Source: Azospirillum endophyticum (GTDB lineage: Bacteria > Pseudomonadota > Alphaproteobacteria > Azospirillales > Azospirillaceae). From it: a DNA stretch of 63,388 nt. The stretch is taken from the NCBI RefSeq assembly GCF_016595245.1, contig NZ_JAENHM010000027.1, forward strand, positions 1 through 63,388. Reading direction: 5' to 3'. How positions within the stretch are numbered: position 1 is the first letter of the stretch; the number at the start of each line of letters is the position of its first letter. Below are positions 18,187 through 26,585 of this stretch, one piece after another. The notes under the pieces were generated by a model. The model did not search any database, was not told where the DNA came from, and was given only the letters and a program-made list of their open reading frames with translations. The position numbers were made by a program, and so were the translations under genes.

Positions 18187-18846
18187 ATGCGCGTGCTGGT
18201 CGTCGAGGATACGCCGGAGCTGGCCCGGCAACTGCGGCAGCGGCTGGAAGGCGAAGGATACGCGGTCGATGCCGCCGCCGACGGCGAGGAGGGACGCTTC
18301 CTGGGCGAGACCGAGCCCTACGACACGGTGATCCTGGACCTGGGCCTGCCGAAGATCGACGGGCTGACGGTTCTGCGGTCCTGGCGGCGGAAGGGTGTCG
18401 CCGTGCCGGTGCTGATCCTGACCGCGCGCGACGCCTGGAACGAGAAGGTCCAGGGCATCGACGCCGGTGCCGACGATTACCTGGCGAAGCCCTTCAGCAT
18501 GGAGGAGCTGCTGGCCCGCGTGCGTGCGCTGATCCGCCGTGCCAAGGGCCATGCCAGCGCCGAGATCGCCTGCGGCGGGGTCGTTCTCGACACCCGCAGC
18601 GGGCGGGTCACGGTGGATGGCGAGCCGGTCGAGCTGACCGCCTTCGAATACCGGGTGCTGTCCTACCTGATGCACCGCAAGGGGCAGGTGGTGTCGCGCA
18701 CCGAACTGATCGAGCATGTCTATGCCCAGGATTTCGACCGCGATTCCAACACCATCGAAGTCTTCGTCGGCCGCCTGCGCCGCAAGCTGGGGACCGAGGT
18801 CATCAAGACGGTGCGCGGGCTGGGGTATCGGGCGGACGAGCCGTAG
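18187..18846 (+). CDS. OmpR/PhoB-family response regulator
   Basis: This 219-residue response regulator has a receiver domain (1-115) with the acidic pair in 'VVEDTPE', phosphorylatable Asp in 'VILDLGLPKIDG' (about D51), Thr in 'LILTARD' and Lys in 'YLAKPF'. The C-terminal winged helix ('ELTAFEYRVLSYLMHRKGQVVSRTELIEHVY', then 'VFVGRLRRKLG') is of the OmpR type. It is in an operon with the PepSY gene upstream and the kinase downstream (9-base gap). The overall look is of the PhoP/QseB/TctD group. Its likely targets are its own operon and the divergent cytochrome genes (inference from position). Confidence 0.93.
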   Translation: MRVLVVEDTPELARQLRQRLEGEGYAVDAAADGEEGRFLGETEPYDTVILDLGLPKIDGLTVLRSWRRKGVAVPVLILTARDAWNEKVQGIDAGADDYLAKPFSMEELLARVRALIRRAKGHASAEIACGGVVLDTRSGRVTVDGEPVELTAFEYRVLSYLMHRKGQVVSRTELIEHVYAQDFDRDSNTIEVFVGRLRRKLGTEVIKTVRGLGYRADEP

Positions 18847-18855
18847 GGGCCGGCG

Positions 18856-20217
18856 ATGACCTGGACGGACTCGCTTCGCTTCCGGCTGCTGGCCGGCGCC
18901 GCGGTGTGGGTGACGCTGGCGCTGATGCTGGCGGGATGGATCATCGCCGACCTGTTCCAGGCCCATGTCCGCCAGCGCTTCGAAGCGGAACTGGCCAACC
19001 ATCTGGAACAGCTGGCCGCGGCGCTGGAGATCGATGCGGACGGCAAGCCGGCGCTGCGCCAGCCCCTGAGCGACCCGCGCTTCCGCCGGCCGCTGTCGGG
19101 CCTGTACTGGCAGGTGGGGGAGAGCGGGGTCGCGCCGCTGCGCTCGCGCTCGCTGTGGGACGGCGCCCTGGATTTGCCCGACGACCGGGTGGAGGATGGC
19201 GGACTGCACCGGCATGAGGCGGCCGGGCCGGCGAACCAGTCGCTGATCGTACTGGAGCGCTTCGTCCTGCTCCCCGACCATGCGGAGCCGATCCGCATCG
19301 CCGTGGCTGCCGACCGGGCGGAACTCGCCGGAGTCACCCACGCCTTCAACGCCACGCTGGCCCTGTCGCTGGCCGTTCTGGCCGTGACCCTGATCGTCGC
19401 GGCGCTGATCCAGGTTCAGATCGGGCTGAGGCCGCTCTCCCGCCTGCGCGGCGCACTGACGGAGGTGCGGGCCGGGCGGAAGAAGCGCTTCGACGTGGCG
19501 ATGCCGACGGAGATCCGGCCGCTGGTGGACGATCTGAACGCGCTGCTGGCCCATGCGGAGGAGGTCGTCGGCCGCGGGCGGTTGCAGGCCGGCAATCTAG
19601 CCCATGCACTGAAGACCAACCTCGCCGTGCTGGCGAACGAGGCCGGCGCGCTGGACGAGCGCAACGCGCGCGCGGTGGGGGCGGCGATGGTCCGGCAGGT
19701 GGAGCTGATGCGGCGGCATGTCGATCATCACATGGCCCGCGCCAGAGCCGCCGCCGCCCGCAGCGTGCCGGGCATCAGCACGCCGGTGGCGGACTGCGTT
19801 TCGGTGCTGGCGCGGGTGATGCGCAAGCTGCACGCGCCGGCGGCGCCGGAGATCCGCGTCGATGCCGCCGCCGACCTGCTGTTCGCCGGCGAGCGCGAGG
19901 ATCTGGACGAGATGCTGGGCAACCTGCTGGACAACGCCTGCAAATGGGCGCGCGGCCGGGTCGACGTGACCTGCCGGGCCGAAGCCGGCGGAATGCTGAG
20001 CATCACCCTGGACGACGACGGCCCCGGCCTGCCCGACGGATGCCGCGCGGCGGCGCTGGAGCCGGGGGTTCGCCTGGACGAAAGCACGCCGGGGACGGGA
20101 CTCGGCCTTGCGGTGGTGCGGGATGTGGCACGGCTCTATGGCGGCGATATCCGGCTGGACGCATCGCCGCTGGGCGGGCTGCGCGCGACGCTGCGGCTGC
20201 CTTCGGCGGGACCGTGA
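18856..20217 (+). CDS. sensor histidine kinase (PhoQ/QseC-like)
   Basis: The 453-residue kinase has an N-terminal membrane helix (about 10-32), a periplasmic sensor domain of about 135 residues ('GLYWQVGESG', 'RFVLLPD'), a second helix (about 170-192), a HAMP region, an H-box 'LAHALKTNLAVL' (His near residue 252), and an ATPase domain with N-box 'LGNLLDNACKWA', G1 'DDDGPGLPDG' and G2 'GTGLGLAVVRDVA'. It would phosphorylate the regulator immediately upstream. The signal is not evident; the partner cytochrome operon suggests a redox-related cue. Nothing is missing from the catalytic core. Confidence 0.93.
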   Translation: MTWTDSLRFRLLAGAAVWVTLALMLAGWIIADLFQAHVRQRFEAELANHLEQLAAALEIDADGKPALRQPLSDPRFRRPLSGLYWQVGESGVAPLRSRSLWDGALDLPDDRVEDGGLHRHEAAGPANQSLIVLERFVLLPDHAEPIRIAVAADRAELAGVTHAFNATLALSLAVLAVTLIVAALIQVQIGLRPLSRLRGALTEVRAGRKKRFDVAMPTEIRPLVDDLNALLAHAEEVVGRGRLQAGNLAHALKTNLAVLANEAGALDERNARAVGAAMVRQVELMRRHVDHHMARARAAAARSVPGISTPVADCVSVLARVMRKLHAPAAPEIRVDAAADLLFAGEREDLDEMLGNLLDNACKWARGRVDVTCRAEAGGMLSITLDDDGPGLPDGCRAAALEPGVRLDESTPGTGLGLAVVRDVARLYGGDIRLDASPLGGLRATLRLPSAGP

Positions 20218-20495
20218 CGAGAGAGGCGTGCTTCAGGCCGCCGGCTCCACGGAGCAGCGAAGGATGCCGTACATCATCTTGGCGTGGTCCTTGGCCCAGG
20301 CAGCCGAAGATGGCCCGGTGACCGTCACCGATCGCGATGAGCCGGCCTTCCTGGACCAGCAGCCGACCCCATGCGGCTTGGCGTTCTGCAAGCGGCTTTC
20401 GCAAAATGCGACCCGAAATGCGGCACCGCCCTTCAGTGTCACAAAAATTTAGTGTCCTAACCATCAACCGCGATAGACGCGGAAGCGCGGGCTCT
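20218..20495. other. intergenic, no convincing gene
   Basis: Several short open frames of 60-115 codons cross this stretch on both strands, but none has a ribosome site, clear codon bias or family features. A segment on the minus strand near 20236-20300 reads 'AWAKDHAKMMYGILRC', which looks protein-like and may be the tail of a degraded gene. The right end leads into the promoter of the chemoreceptor gene. Confidence 0.35.
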
Positions 20496-20509
20496 GGCCT
20501 TCTTATTGC
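20496..20509 (+). promoter_or_regulatory. sigma-54-like promoter of the globin chemoreceptor
   Basis: TGGCCTTCTTATTGCT has GG at 20496-20497 and GC at 20508-20509 with ten bases between, and a good TTGCT -12 box. The -24 side (TGGCC) is one base off TGGCAC. Transcription would start around 20520, about 60 bases before the ATG at 20581. I see no GGCA-N5-TGCC pair upstream, so the activator is unknown. Confidence 0.45.
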
Positions 20510-20580
20510 TGTGAAGGTTCAGCACGGGTTCGAATGGCCGACGAGGTCCTGAACCATATTTTCCAGCGCCTGGAGAAGTC

Positions 20581-22242
20581 ATGCTTTCGAACACGTTCGA
20601 TGAGAAGCAGCGGAAACGGTTCACGACCTTCGGCATCACCGATGCCGACCTTCGCCTGCTGCGCGACAATGCGCAGTTTGCCGATCACGAGCTGCCCCGG
20701 CTGCTGGAATCCTGGCATGCGCGCTTCGCGGAGTGGCCGGAAATCCATTCCCTGCTGATGAAGCCCGAAGTCCACCGCTTGCGGGTGGCGCATTGGGTGC
20801 GGGTCGCCGCCGGCCGGCTCGACGACGGTTTCCTGGACTCCGCCCGGACGCTGGCCGCCGCCTTCTACGCCAACGGCGTGCCGAGCTATGCCGTGGCGGT
20901 CTGCCATCACACCGTCATGACCGGCGTTCTGGAGATTCTCGGCCAGGGCGAGACGGAGGGGGCCTGGCAGCGCCTGTTCCGCGGCCCCAAGGGACGCAAA
21001 GCGGAGGCGCTGGGCGCGGCGATCGCCAAGCTGGCCTGGATGGACCTGGAGCTGCTTCTGGAAACCTATGCGCAGGCCGAACAGGAAAGCCGCCGGGAAG
21101 CGCTGGAAGCCATGGCCGACACCGTGGAGCGCGAAACCCGGAACGCCGTGGACAGCGTGTCGCAGCACACCGACGAGATGGCCCGCAACGCGCAGAGCAT
21201 GGCGAACTCGGCCCTGAGCGTCGGCGACAACTCACGCGAAGTGGCCACCGCCGCCGGCCAGACGCTCGCCACCGCCCAGACGGTGGCGGCGGCGACGGAG
21301 GAGCTGGCGGCCTCGATCAACGGCATCCTGCAGCGCGTGGGGCATTCCGGCACCGTGACGCGCCGGGCGGTCGAGTGCGGCAGCCGCACCCAGGCGACGA
21401 TCCGCTCCCTGTCCGAGACCGTCGGGAAGATCGAGGAGGTGACCAAGCTGATCGGCGCGATCGCCGGGCAGACGAACCTGCTGGCGCTGAACGCCACCAT
21501 CGAAGCGGCGCGCGCCGGGGAGGCCGGCAAGGGCTTCGCCGTGGTCGCGAGCGAGGTCAAGAGCCTGGCCAGCCAGACCGCCCGCTCGACCGAGGAGATC
21601 GACCGGCAGATCGCCGACATCCAGTCCGTCACCGCCGAGGCGGTGACGGCCGTCGCCGAGATCAGCGCCACCATCGAGGAAATCAACCAGGTGTCCGCCG
21701 ACATCGCCGAAGCGATGGAGCAGCAGGCGCAGGCGACGCAGGAGATCAGCCGCAGCGTCGTGGAAACCTCCGACGCGGCACGGGCGGTGTCGGACCGCAT
21801 CGGCTCGGTATCGAGCGAGGCGGTCCAGACCGGATCGCAGGCGGCCGGGGTGCAGAAGAACGCCCGGGAACTGGCGCAGAGCATGGAAGCGCTGCGGCGC
21901 ATTCTGGTGCGGGTCGTCCGCACCTCGACCAGCGATGCCGACCGCCGCCAGTCCGAACGCTTCGATGCGGACGAGCCCTGCACGGTCGAGAGCCCCCAGG
22001 GGCGCCGTGACGGGAGGATCGCCAATATTTCGCTCGGCGGCGCCTATCTCCGGGACGTGGCGGGGTTGGCGGCCGGCAGCGTGGTGACGGTGTCGATCCC
22101 GCGCCACCGCGTCCATGTCCGGGCGACGGTGCTCAGCGTCGAGGATGGCGGCGCCAATCTGGCCTTCGATCCCGGCCAGGAGGGTCTGCGCGATGTCCTT
22201 GCCGCCATGGCGGCGAGCGGCCGGTCGCGACGGGTGGCTTGA
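20581..22242 (+). CDS. soluble globin-coupled chemoreceptor with C-terminal PilZ domain
   Basis: This 553-residue methyl-accepting chemotaxis protein has no membrane segment. Residues about 10-165 look like a globin-sensor domain of the HemAT type, with H71 in '[17 protein letters not shown]' at the expected proximal haem-ligand position. Residues about 190-450 are a helical signalling domain with the hairpin tip '[28 protein letters not shown]'. Residues about 457-545 look like a PilZ domain: R-x-x-x-R in 'DRRQSERF' and 'NISLGGAYL', where Asn replaces the first residue of the usual (D/N)xSxxG motif. It would sense oxygen or another haem ligand, signal to CheA, and be tuned by c-di-GMP. GGAGA precedes the ATG. 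Confidence 0.88.
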   Translation: MLSNTFDEKQRKRFTTFGITDADLRLLRDNAQFADHELPRLLESWHARFAEWPEIHSLLMKPEVHRLRVAHWVRVAAGRLDDGFLDSARTLAAAFYANGVPSYAVAVCHHTVMTGVLEILGQGETEGAWQRLFRGPKGRKAEALGAAIAKLAWMDLELLLETYAQAEQESRREALEAMADTVERETRNAVDSVSQHTDEMARNAQSMANSALSVGDNSREVATAAGQTLATAQTVAAATEELAASINGILQRVGHSGTVTRRAVECGSRTQATIRSLSETVGKIEEVTKLIGAIAGQTNLLALNATIEAARAGEAGKGFAVVASEVKSLASQTARSTEEIDRQIADIQSVTAEAVTAVAEISATIEEINQVSADIAEAMEQQAQATQEISRSVVETSDAARAVSDRIGSVSSEAVQTGSQAAGVQKNARELAQSMEALRRILVRVVRTSTSDADRRQSERFDADEPCTVESPQGRRDGRIANISLGGAYLRDVAGLAAGSVVTVSIPRHRVHVRATVLSVEDGGANLAFDPGQEGLRDVLAAMAASGRSRRVA

Positions 22243-22364
22243 GCGGAGCCTTCGGGGAGCATCGGCGGCGGGTCCCGGAATCAGAGAGGTTCCGGAACCG
22301 GGGGGGTTCTCCGGCAAAGGGTGCGCAGGAAGAGTTTGGTTTGAGCAGATCCTATAAATGTTGT

Positions 22365-22408
22365 TTCCCAAGCTTACGACGAGGGTTCGATTCCCTTCAC
22401 CCGCTCCA
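22365..22408 (+). other. 3'-half copy of tRNA-Gly (attachment-site remnant)
   Basis: From TTCCCAAGCTTACGACGAGG through CACCCGCTCCA the sequence matches, from memory, the anticodon loop to CCA end of alphaproteobacterial tRNA-Gly(UCC), including the T arm GGTTCGATTCC. The bases before 22365 do not form the D arm or the 5' acceptor strand, so this is not a working tRNA. Anticodon-loop-to-CCA copies are what tyrosine recombinases leave as attR. The GC content drops right after it, and a tyrosine recombinase lies 3 kb downstream. I found no second copy in the window. The polarity is the reverse of the simplest case (see findings). Confidence 0.7.
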
Positions 22409-22414
22409 ATGTTT

Positions 22415-22897
22415 TCAATGGCTTAGCGCCCAGCCCACCTCCCTCAAACGCGCCGTACGGAATCGGTACGGACAAACACAGGCGAACAGCCGTGTACCCT
22501 TGAGGCGGCTAGTAGCGCGCGAACGCAGGCGGCGCGCTCGACATTCTTCCAATAACTCGGCGCCGTCGCCCCCATAGCAGCCCCCTACGCCGTTGCCCAG
22601 GCCACGACATTCGTCGCTCATAGCTATCGGGTAGGCCGCTGCGAACGTCTCCATGGCATTGCAGGTAGCCCAGAGGCAATTCTCTGCGCGTCCCTCTCCA
22701 GCTATCCATCGCGGCTGAACGTCGAGAACGACGGCGCGACCAGCAAGGGGAGGCTTGACGCGGCGGCAAAGAGCGAGAAGGTTATCTACCGAGGGTTCGT
22801 ATATAGAAATCTTTTTGCGCGCTGCTTGGCGCATGTCGAGGATCAGAGACTGCCCATAGCTGTACGTCGGCTTGCAGAAGGAGGGAAGTCGGATCAT
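22415..22897 (-). CDS. doubtful open frame at the island edge
   Basis: A 160-codon open frame begins at the ATG at 22897. Its first half ('RKKISIYEPSVDNLLALCRRVKPPLAGRAVVLDV') reads like a real protein, while the Arg/Cys-rich second half does not. It overlaps the start region of the better-supported plus-strand gene. I see no ribosome site and no family. It may be a decayed gene or simply chance. Confidence 0.2.
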   Translation of the reverse strand: MIRLPSFCKPTYSYGQSLILDMRQAARKKISIYEPSVDNLLALCRRVKPPLAGRAVVLDVQPRWIAGEGRAENCLWATCNAMETFAAAYPIAMSDECRGLGNGVGGCYGGDGAELLEECRARRLRSRATSRLKGTRLFACVCPYRFRTARLREVGWALSH

Positions 22898-23465
22898 GAG
22901 GAGATCGTTGCCCGCGCCTGGGCACACGAAAATGAGCGCACACAGGCAACTCGTGCAGATCGCTACTGATGAGTTAAAAGTTCCGAGAGGCTCCCCGGCC
23001 TACCTGCTTCGATATGAGATGCAACTGTCTGTTCTCTTTACAGATGCTGGGCACGCGCATGTTGCTCGTAAAGAGTGCTGGCTCGACGAAGAGGCCGTGC
23101 CCTTCGTGCCTAAACGTTTGCGCCTTCCCTACGGACGGTGGACGGAGACGGACGGAGCTATTGTGCTGTTCTCGCGGGACTATAAACCTCTCTGGAGGTT
23201 GCGGTCGGGGAAAGAGCCAGAACCGGTTGAGCCGTGGCTGTGGATCGAGCATGAGGGCCGTGAGGAGTGGCTGTGGACGCCACCGGAGACGCCCTGGCGA
23301 AGTGATAAAATCGTGCGGAAACTTGAAGCTGTATTGGAGGATGCTGGGGTAATCGGCGGCCCACCACTCGTGAAGGCACTCGACTTTCTCTTCGCACCCG
23401 ATGTGAGCACAGTAAGCGGTGCCGTACGTCGCATGGCAACGAGTGCTGGCGTATCCGAGGTCTGA
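22896..23465 (+). CDS. unrecognised island protein
   Basis: I do not recognise this 189-residue protein. It is soluble, with many Trp and acidic residues: 'YKPLWRLRSGKEPEPVEPWLWIEHEGREEWLWTP' (about 90-125) is notable for seven tryptophans in a short span. A helix-rich C-terminus follows ('IVRKLEAVLEDAG', 'VKALDFLFAPDVSTVSGAVRRMA'). The start could be the ATG at 22896, with AAGGAGG about 11 bases upstream, or the ATG at 22932. Codon use is less GC-biased than in the flanking core genes, consistent with acquired DNA. It is followed after about 80 bases by the next unrecognised gene. Confidence 0.55.
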   Translation: MRRSLPAPGHTKMSAHRQLVQIATDELKVPRGSPAYLLRYEMQLSVLFTDAGHAHVARKECWLDEEAVPFVPKRLRLPYGRWTETDGAIVLFSRDYKPLWRLRSGKEPEPVEPWLWIEHEGREEWLWTPPETPWRSDKIVRKLEAVLEDAGVIGGPPLVKALDFLFAPDVSTVSGAVRRMATSAGVSEV

Positions 23466-23548
23466 CATCAAGCTCCCCCGAACTACCTGCTATAGATTCA
23501 AGAGCCTCAGCGGAAGCCGCTCTCAGCTAATCCCAAATAGGATAGGCC

Positions 23549-24409
23549 ATGAAATTCCCAGAATCCAAAACAAGCAAGAGTCCAGTCTATAACGAGAAGA
23601 TAGATCGGAATGCCCGCTTGGCCGAGGAATGGGAATCTGGCGCGACAATGATAGATATTGCAAGGCGCTACGATATCCATCCCTCCACGGTCTGGAAGAA
23701 ATTGCTGAGATACTTTGAAGTTATCAAAGAGCAGATACAAAGCCGCGAAGGCATAGCATTTCAATGCCGGTTGACACGAAGGAGGCTGTCGAGTGATGCG
23801 ATTGAGGTCGAGCCCGCTCTACCGGAGCCGCCAGCTATGGCTGCAATGAATGCCGATCTTTGGAGGCACAAGGCCGCGATAGCAATTCATGATGCAGAGC
23901 GGCCGATTGCTATGCGCGGGCTTCGCGAGTCGCGTCGGTTCAAGGCAGATCTGGCAAGGACTCTCGAACTTCACCGTTCCATTATCGATAGGCTCAGCGG
24001 CTTTGCAACTGCGACGCCATACGGCGACTTGGTTCTTACTGGGGCTTGGTGTTCTCCAGACGTCCGTCCGAACGAACGACCCGCCCTCACAGCAGTAGTG
24101 TCGCTACCCAGCTTGAAGCGGCATCACGACATTGAAAAGCCGCTCCGAAATCTGGGGGAGTTGCTTGGTTATACGACGAGGGCGCTGTCAGTGGCAGTTC
24201 GCGGCATTGAGGACGAGATTGAACTACTCTGGCACCATGAGGATATTGAGCGCATTGACATAACGGAAGAGCGCGCCCTCATCGACTTGCTTGAGTATTT
24301 GCGGTGGGAGACCGACGATGTGATCGTGCGTCGCTTTCGTGAGATCAGCGATGCGGTCCATGCAGGACGAGTCCCGGGTCCACCATCCTACCTGTGGCCG
24401 GCGACGTAA
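23549..24409 (+). CDS. HTH-containing island protein of unknown function
   Basis: Residues about 18-60 of this 286-residue protein look like a resolvase/transposase-type HTH ('RNARLAEEWESGATMIDIARRYDIHPSTVWKKLLRYF'), a pattern used to choose DNA sites. The rest has no family I can name: a helix-rich middle ('RGLRESRRFKADLARTLELHRSIIDRL'), then a segment with 'GDLVLTGAWCSPDVRPNERPALTAVV', and a C-terminus with paired acidic helices. Codon use is island-like. It stands between the Trp-rich gene and a membrane protein, all in the same direction. A role in element regulation is possible but unsupported. Confidence 0.6.
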   Translation: MKFPESKTSKSPVYNEKIDRNARLAEEWESGATMIDIARRYDIHPSTVWKKLLRYFEVIKEQIQSREGIAFQCRLTRRRLSSDAIEVEPALPEPPAMAAMNADLWRHKAAIAIHDAERPIAMRGLRESRRFKADLARTLELHRSIIDRLSGFATATPYGDLVLTGAWCSPDVRPNERPALTAVVSLPSLKRHHDIEKPLRNLGELLGYTTRALSVAVRGIEDEIELLWHHEDIERIDITEERALIDLLEYLRWETDDVIVRRFREISDAVHAGRVPGPPSYLWPAT

Positions 24410-24556
24410 TAGTAGCATTGTCACAATGATTTCGGCTGAAATACTGGACATCGTGCCTCCGACGGAGGCTGCTACCAACTAAATCTAAAACATATACATC
24501 AGAAATCCAAAATTCCTCACCCACTTGTGCTCAATCTCCGCTTTATAGGAATAGGT

Positions 24557-25300
24557 ATGATCCGTGAATTCCTCCCGCGTCTCCTCCAGAAAATATTATC
24601 ATGGATGCGAACGCAACATATAGACAGGAAAAAGTTTTCTGGTTACTTCATAACAATTCTTGGTTTTGTTATATTCCTGTTTGGACCATCCGATCATACT
24701 GACACGGTCGCGGATGCCCTAAGAAGCTCTTTCTCAATAGTTGCCTCTACAGTGCTCATGATGTGTGGTTTCTGCGGAATTATACATCAGAGCCTCACAA
24801 AAAGAACGCTCTATTGGTTGGATTTTTTCTGGATGTTGGGCACCACGTTGGGTGTAATAGTGGCGCTCGCACAAGCGCTTTTACTTCCGGCAGATGATCT
24901 TAGATCGACCATAAATGGCCAAATGGAGTCAGGAAAGGCTAAGATTATGGCAATGCTTGAGGATCAGTTTTATGTAAAATGTAGAATTAACCAAAAATAC
25001 TCTAAGGAAATATGCGATAATATCGCCCAAATTCACGAATATATGAGGCGAGAAAATGCCAACCCGCCTAAATATTTAATTGAGAGAATATGCCCGCGCC
25101 CTATCCAGCTCCCTCATCCGCTTGACACCATCTGCATTCCACTCAACCATACGATTGGGGCAATGGAGATCGAGGTAATGAAGGACCAAAGTAACGCAAA
25201 GACACTAAGATACCTTATATCTCTGCTCCCTATGATTATCTCCATACTGCTTGGTCTGCGTATGGCTAAGAGCGCTTCGGAGCTGTGGTGGATGCCGTGA
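24557..25300 (+). CDS. island membrane protein of unknown function
   Basis: This 247-residue protein has membrane segments at about 30-44 ('YFITILGFVIFLF'), 60-82 ('SIVASTVLMMCGFCGII'), 90-112 ('WLDFFWMLGTTLGVIVALAQALLL') and a C-terminal one ('LISLLPMIISILLGL'). A ~90-residue loop between the third and fourth contains four cysteines ('KCRINQKYSKEIC', 'ICPRP', 'ICIPL'), which could form disulphides if it is periplasmic. The start at ATG 24557 has AGGAATAGG upstream; a GTG at 24527 is the alternative. The gene is very AT-rich compared with the core and has no recognised family. Confidence 0.55.
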   Translation: MIREFLPRLLQKILSWMRTQHIDRKKFSGYFITILGFVIFLFGPSDHTDTVADALRSSFSIVASTVLMMCGFCGIIHQSLTKRTLYWLDFFWMLGTTLGVIVALAQALLLPADDLRSTINGQMESGKAKIMAMLEDQFYVKCRINQKYSKEICDNIAQIHEYMRRENANPPKYLIERICPRPIQLPHPLDTICIPLNHTIGAMEIEVMKDQSNAKTLRYLISLLPMIISILLGLRMAKSASELWWMP

Positions 25301-25452
25301 TTTTACCATTCTGAGGGATAATATGGAGATCAAAAGATAGCATGACCTCTGAGGATAATCTCTCAGGCATCTATTTTCCGCGTTGCCCTGCTCATTACTC
25401 GAGATTACATGCTCCATCTCTATTAGCTAAAGCGGAAAGCACTGTGAATCAA

Positions 25453-26412
25453 TCATAGACCAAGTCGGGCGGCAGCATTGTCGGTGAACAGGTTGCCGTC
25501 CCGGATGTACCGGCGTAGGGTGGCGGCGCTGCGGTGGCCGGTCTGGTTCATGATCGCCCGGTCGGAGACGCCAGCCCGCGCAGCGGAGGTACAGAGTCCC
25601 GCACGCAGGCTGTGCCCAGCGAAGCGTCTGGGATCGAGCCCCGCTCCCTTGGCCGCCTGCTTGACGATGAGGGCAACCGACTGCGTTGTCATCGGCCGCC
25701 GGATAAAGCCTTGGCGGGTGACCGCCCGGAAGATTGCGCCTTCTGCAATGCCGGCAGTCGAGAGCCAGTCCCGAAGCGCCCGCACCGGACAGGTCTGGGG
25801 CAGCGAGCCGTATGGGATGGCAACCCGGCGCCCTTCTCCCTCTTGGTCGGTCTTGGACCGACGCAAGGTGACGATCAGCCCATCACGGCAGAACTCAACG
25901 TCCGCGCGTGTGAGGTCGTTCAACTCGGAGCGCCGGAAGCCGCCGGCGAAGCCGAGCAAGAGCAATGCGCGGTTCCGTGTCCCGCGCGGGCGATCCGGCA
26001 GCGCCGCGACCATCGCCCGCAGGTCTTCAATCATGATCGGTGCCTTGGGACTCGGCGCGCTTCCATGGTGGCGCCGGATGCCTTTGAAGACGGAACGGAC
26101 ATGCGCGTCTGCCGTCAGCGAGGGAAAGCCGGCGAGTTGGTGGGCTTGGCTGATCGCGGCGAGCCGACGCTTCAGGGTCGCGACTCGTCGCCCCTGGTCG
26201 GCGAGGAAGGCGAGATAGGCGGCGACGGTCTGGCTGGTGGCGGGAAGGACCGCTTCGCCCCGCCGCCGGCAGTAACGCTCGAAGTCGCGCAGGTCGGCAG
26301 CATAGGCACGGAGCGTGTTGGGGCTGCGTGCCATCGCGACATAGTCGTGTGTGCGCTCCGTGTCGACCGTCGGGTCGGGAGGCGTGAAGGGCGAACAAAC
26401 GGGCAGAAGCAT
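25453..26412 (-). CDS. tyrosine recombinase / integrase
   Basis: This site-specific recombinase has a core-binding SAM-like domain ('TLRAYAADLRDFERYCRRRG') and a catalytic domain with the complete R-K-H-R-H-Y set: Arg in 'GGFRRSEL', Lys in 'RRSKTDQEG', His and Arg in 'GHSLRAGL', His in 'TGHRSAATL', and nucleophile Tyr in 'RRYIRDGNLF'. It is compact and XerC/D-like rather than a large phage integrase with an arm-binding domain. The frame continues to an ATG at 26460, but those 16 codons run through the perfect dyad at 26423-26451, so I start at 26412 (319 residues). Neither start has a good ribosome site. GC content is higher than in its island neighbours. Confidence 0.85.
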   Translation of the reverse strand: MLLPVCSPFTPPDPTVDTERTHDYVAMARSPNTLRAYAADLRDFERYCRRRGEAVLPATSQTVAAYLAFLADQGRRVATLKRRLAAISQAHQLAGFPSLTADAHVRSVFKGIRRHHGSAPSPKAPIMIEDLRAMVAALPDRPRGTRNRALLLLGFAGGFRRSELNDLTRADVEFCRDGLIVTLRRSKTDQEGEGRRVAIPYGSLPQTCPVRALRDWLSTAGIAEGAIFRAVTRQGFIRRPMTTQSVALIVKQAAKGAGLDPRRFAGHSLRAGLCTSAARAGVSDRAIMNQTGHRSAATLRRYIRDGNLFTDNAAARLGL

Positions 26413-26422
26413 GGCAATTTTT

Positions 26423-26451
26423 ACTAACGATAAGTGGAGATTATCGTTAGT
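26423..26451. promoter_or_regulatory. dif-like dyad at the 5' end of the recombinase gene
   Basis: Two perfect 11-base arms, ACTAACGATAA and TTATCGTTAGT, are separated by 7 bases (GTGGAGA). Arms of 11 bases, a 6-8 base centre and the inner ATAA...TTAT are the defining geometry of Xer dif and related tyrosine recombinase core sites. It lies within 50 bases of the recombinase start. It is either the recombination core site or an operator; the geometry favours the former. Confidence 0.55.
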
Positions 26452-26585
26452 TTTTACCATAATTCAGTGGCGCCTGGAATTGTGGGATCCATTTAAAATT
26501 TTCACGTGTCTGGGCTATTGCTGAGAACATCGGCCTTTTCACGATTGTTCGGCTATGCAAGAAAACCGATCGTCAGTCATCTCTA

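Noticed and set aside
22365..22408. A working tRNA-Gly gene
   Set aside because: The 5' half (acceptor strand, D arm) is missing, so no cloverleaf can form.
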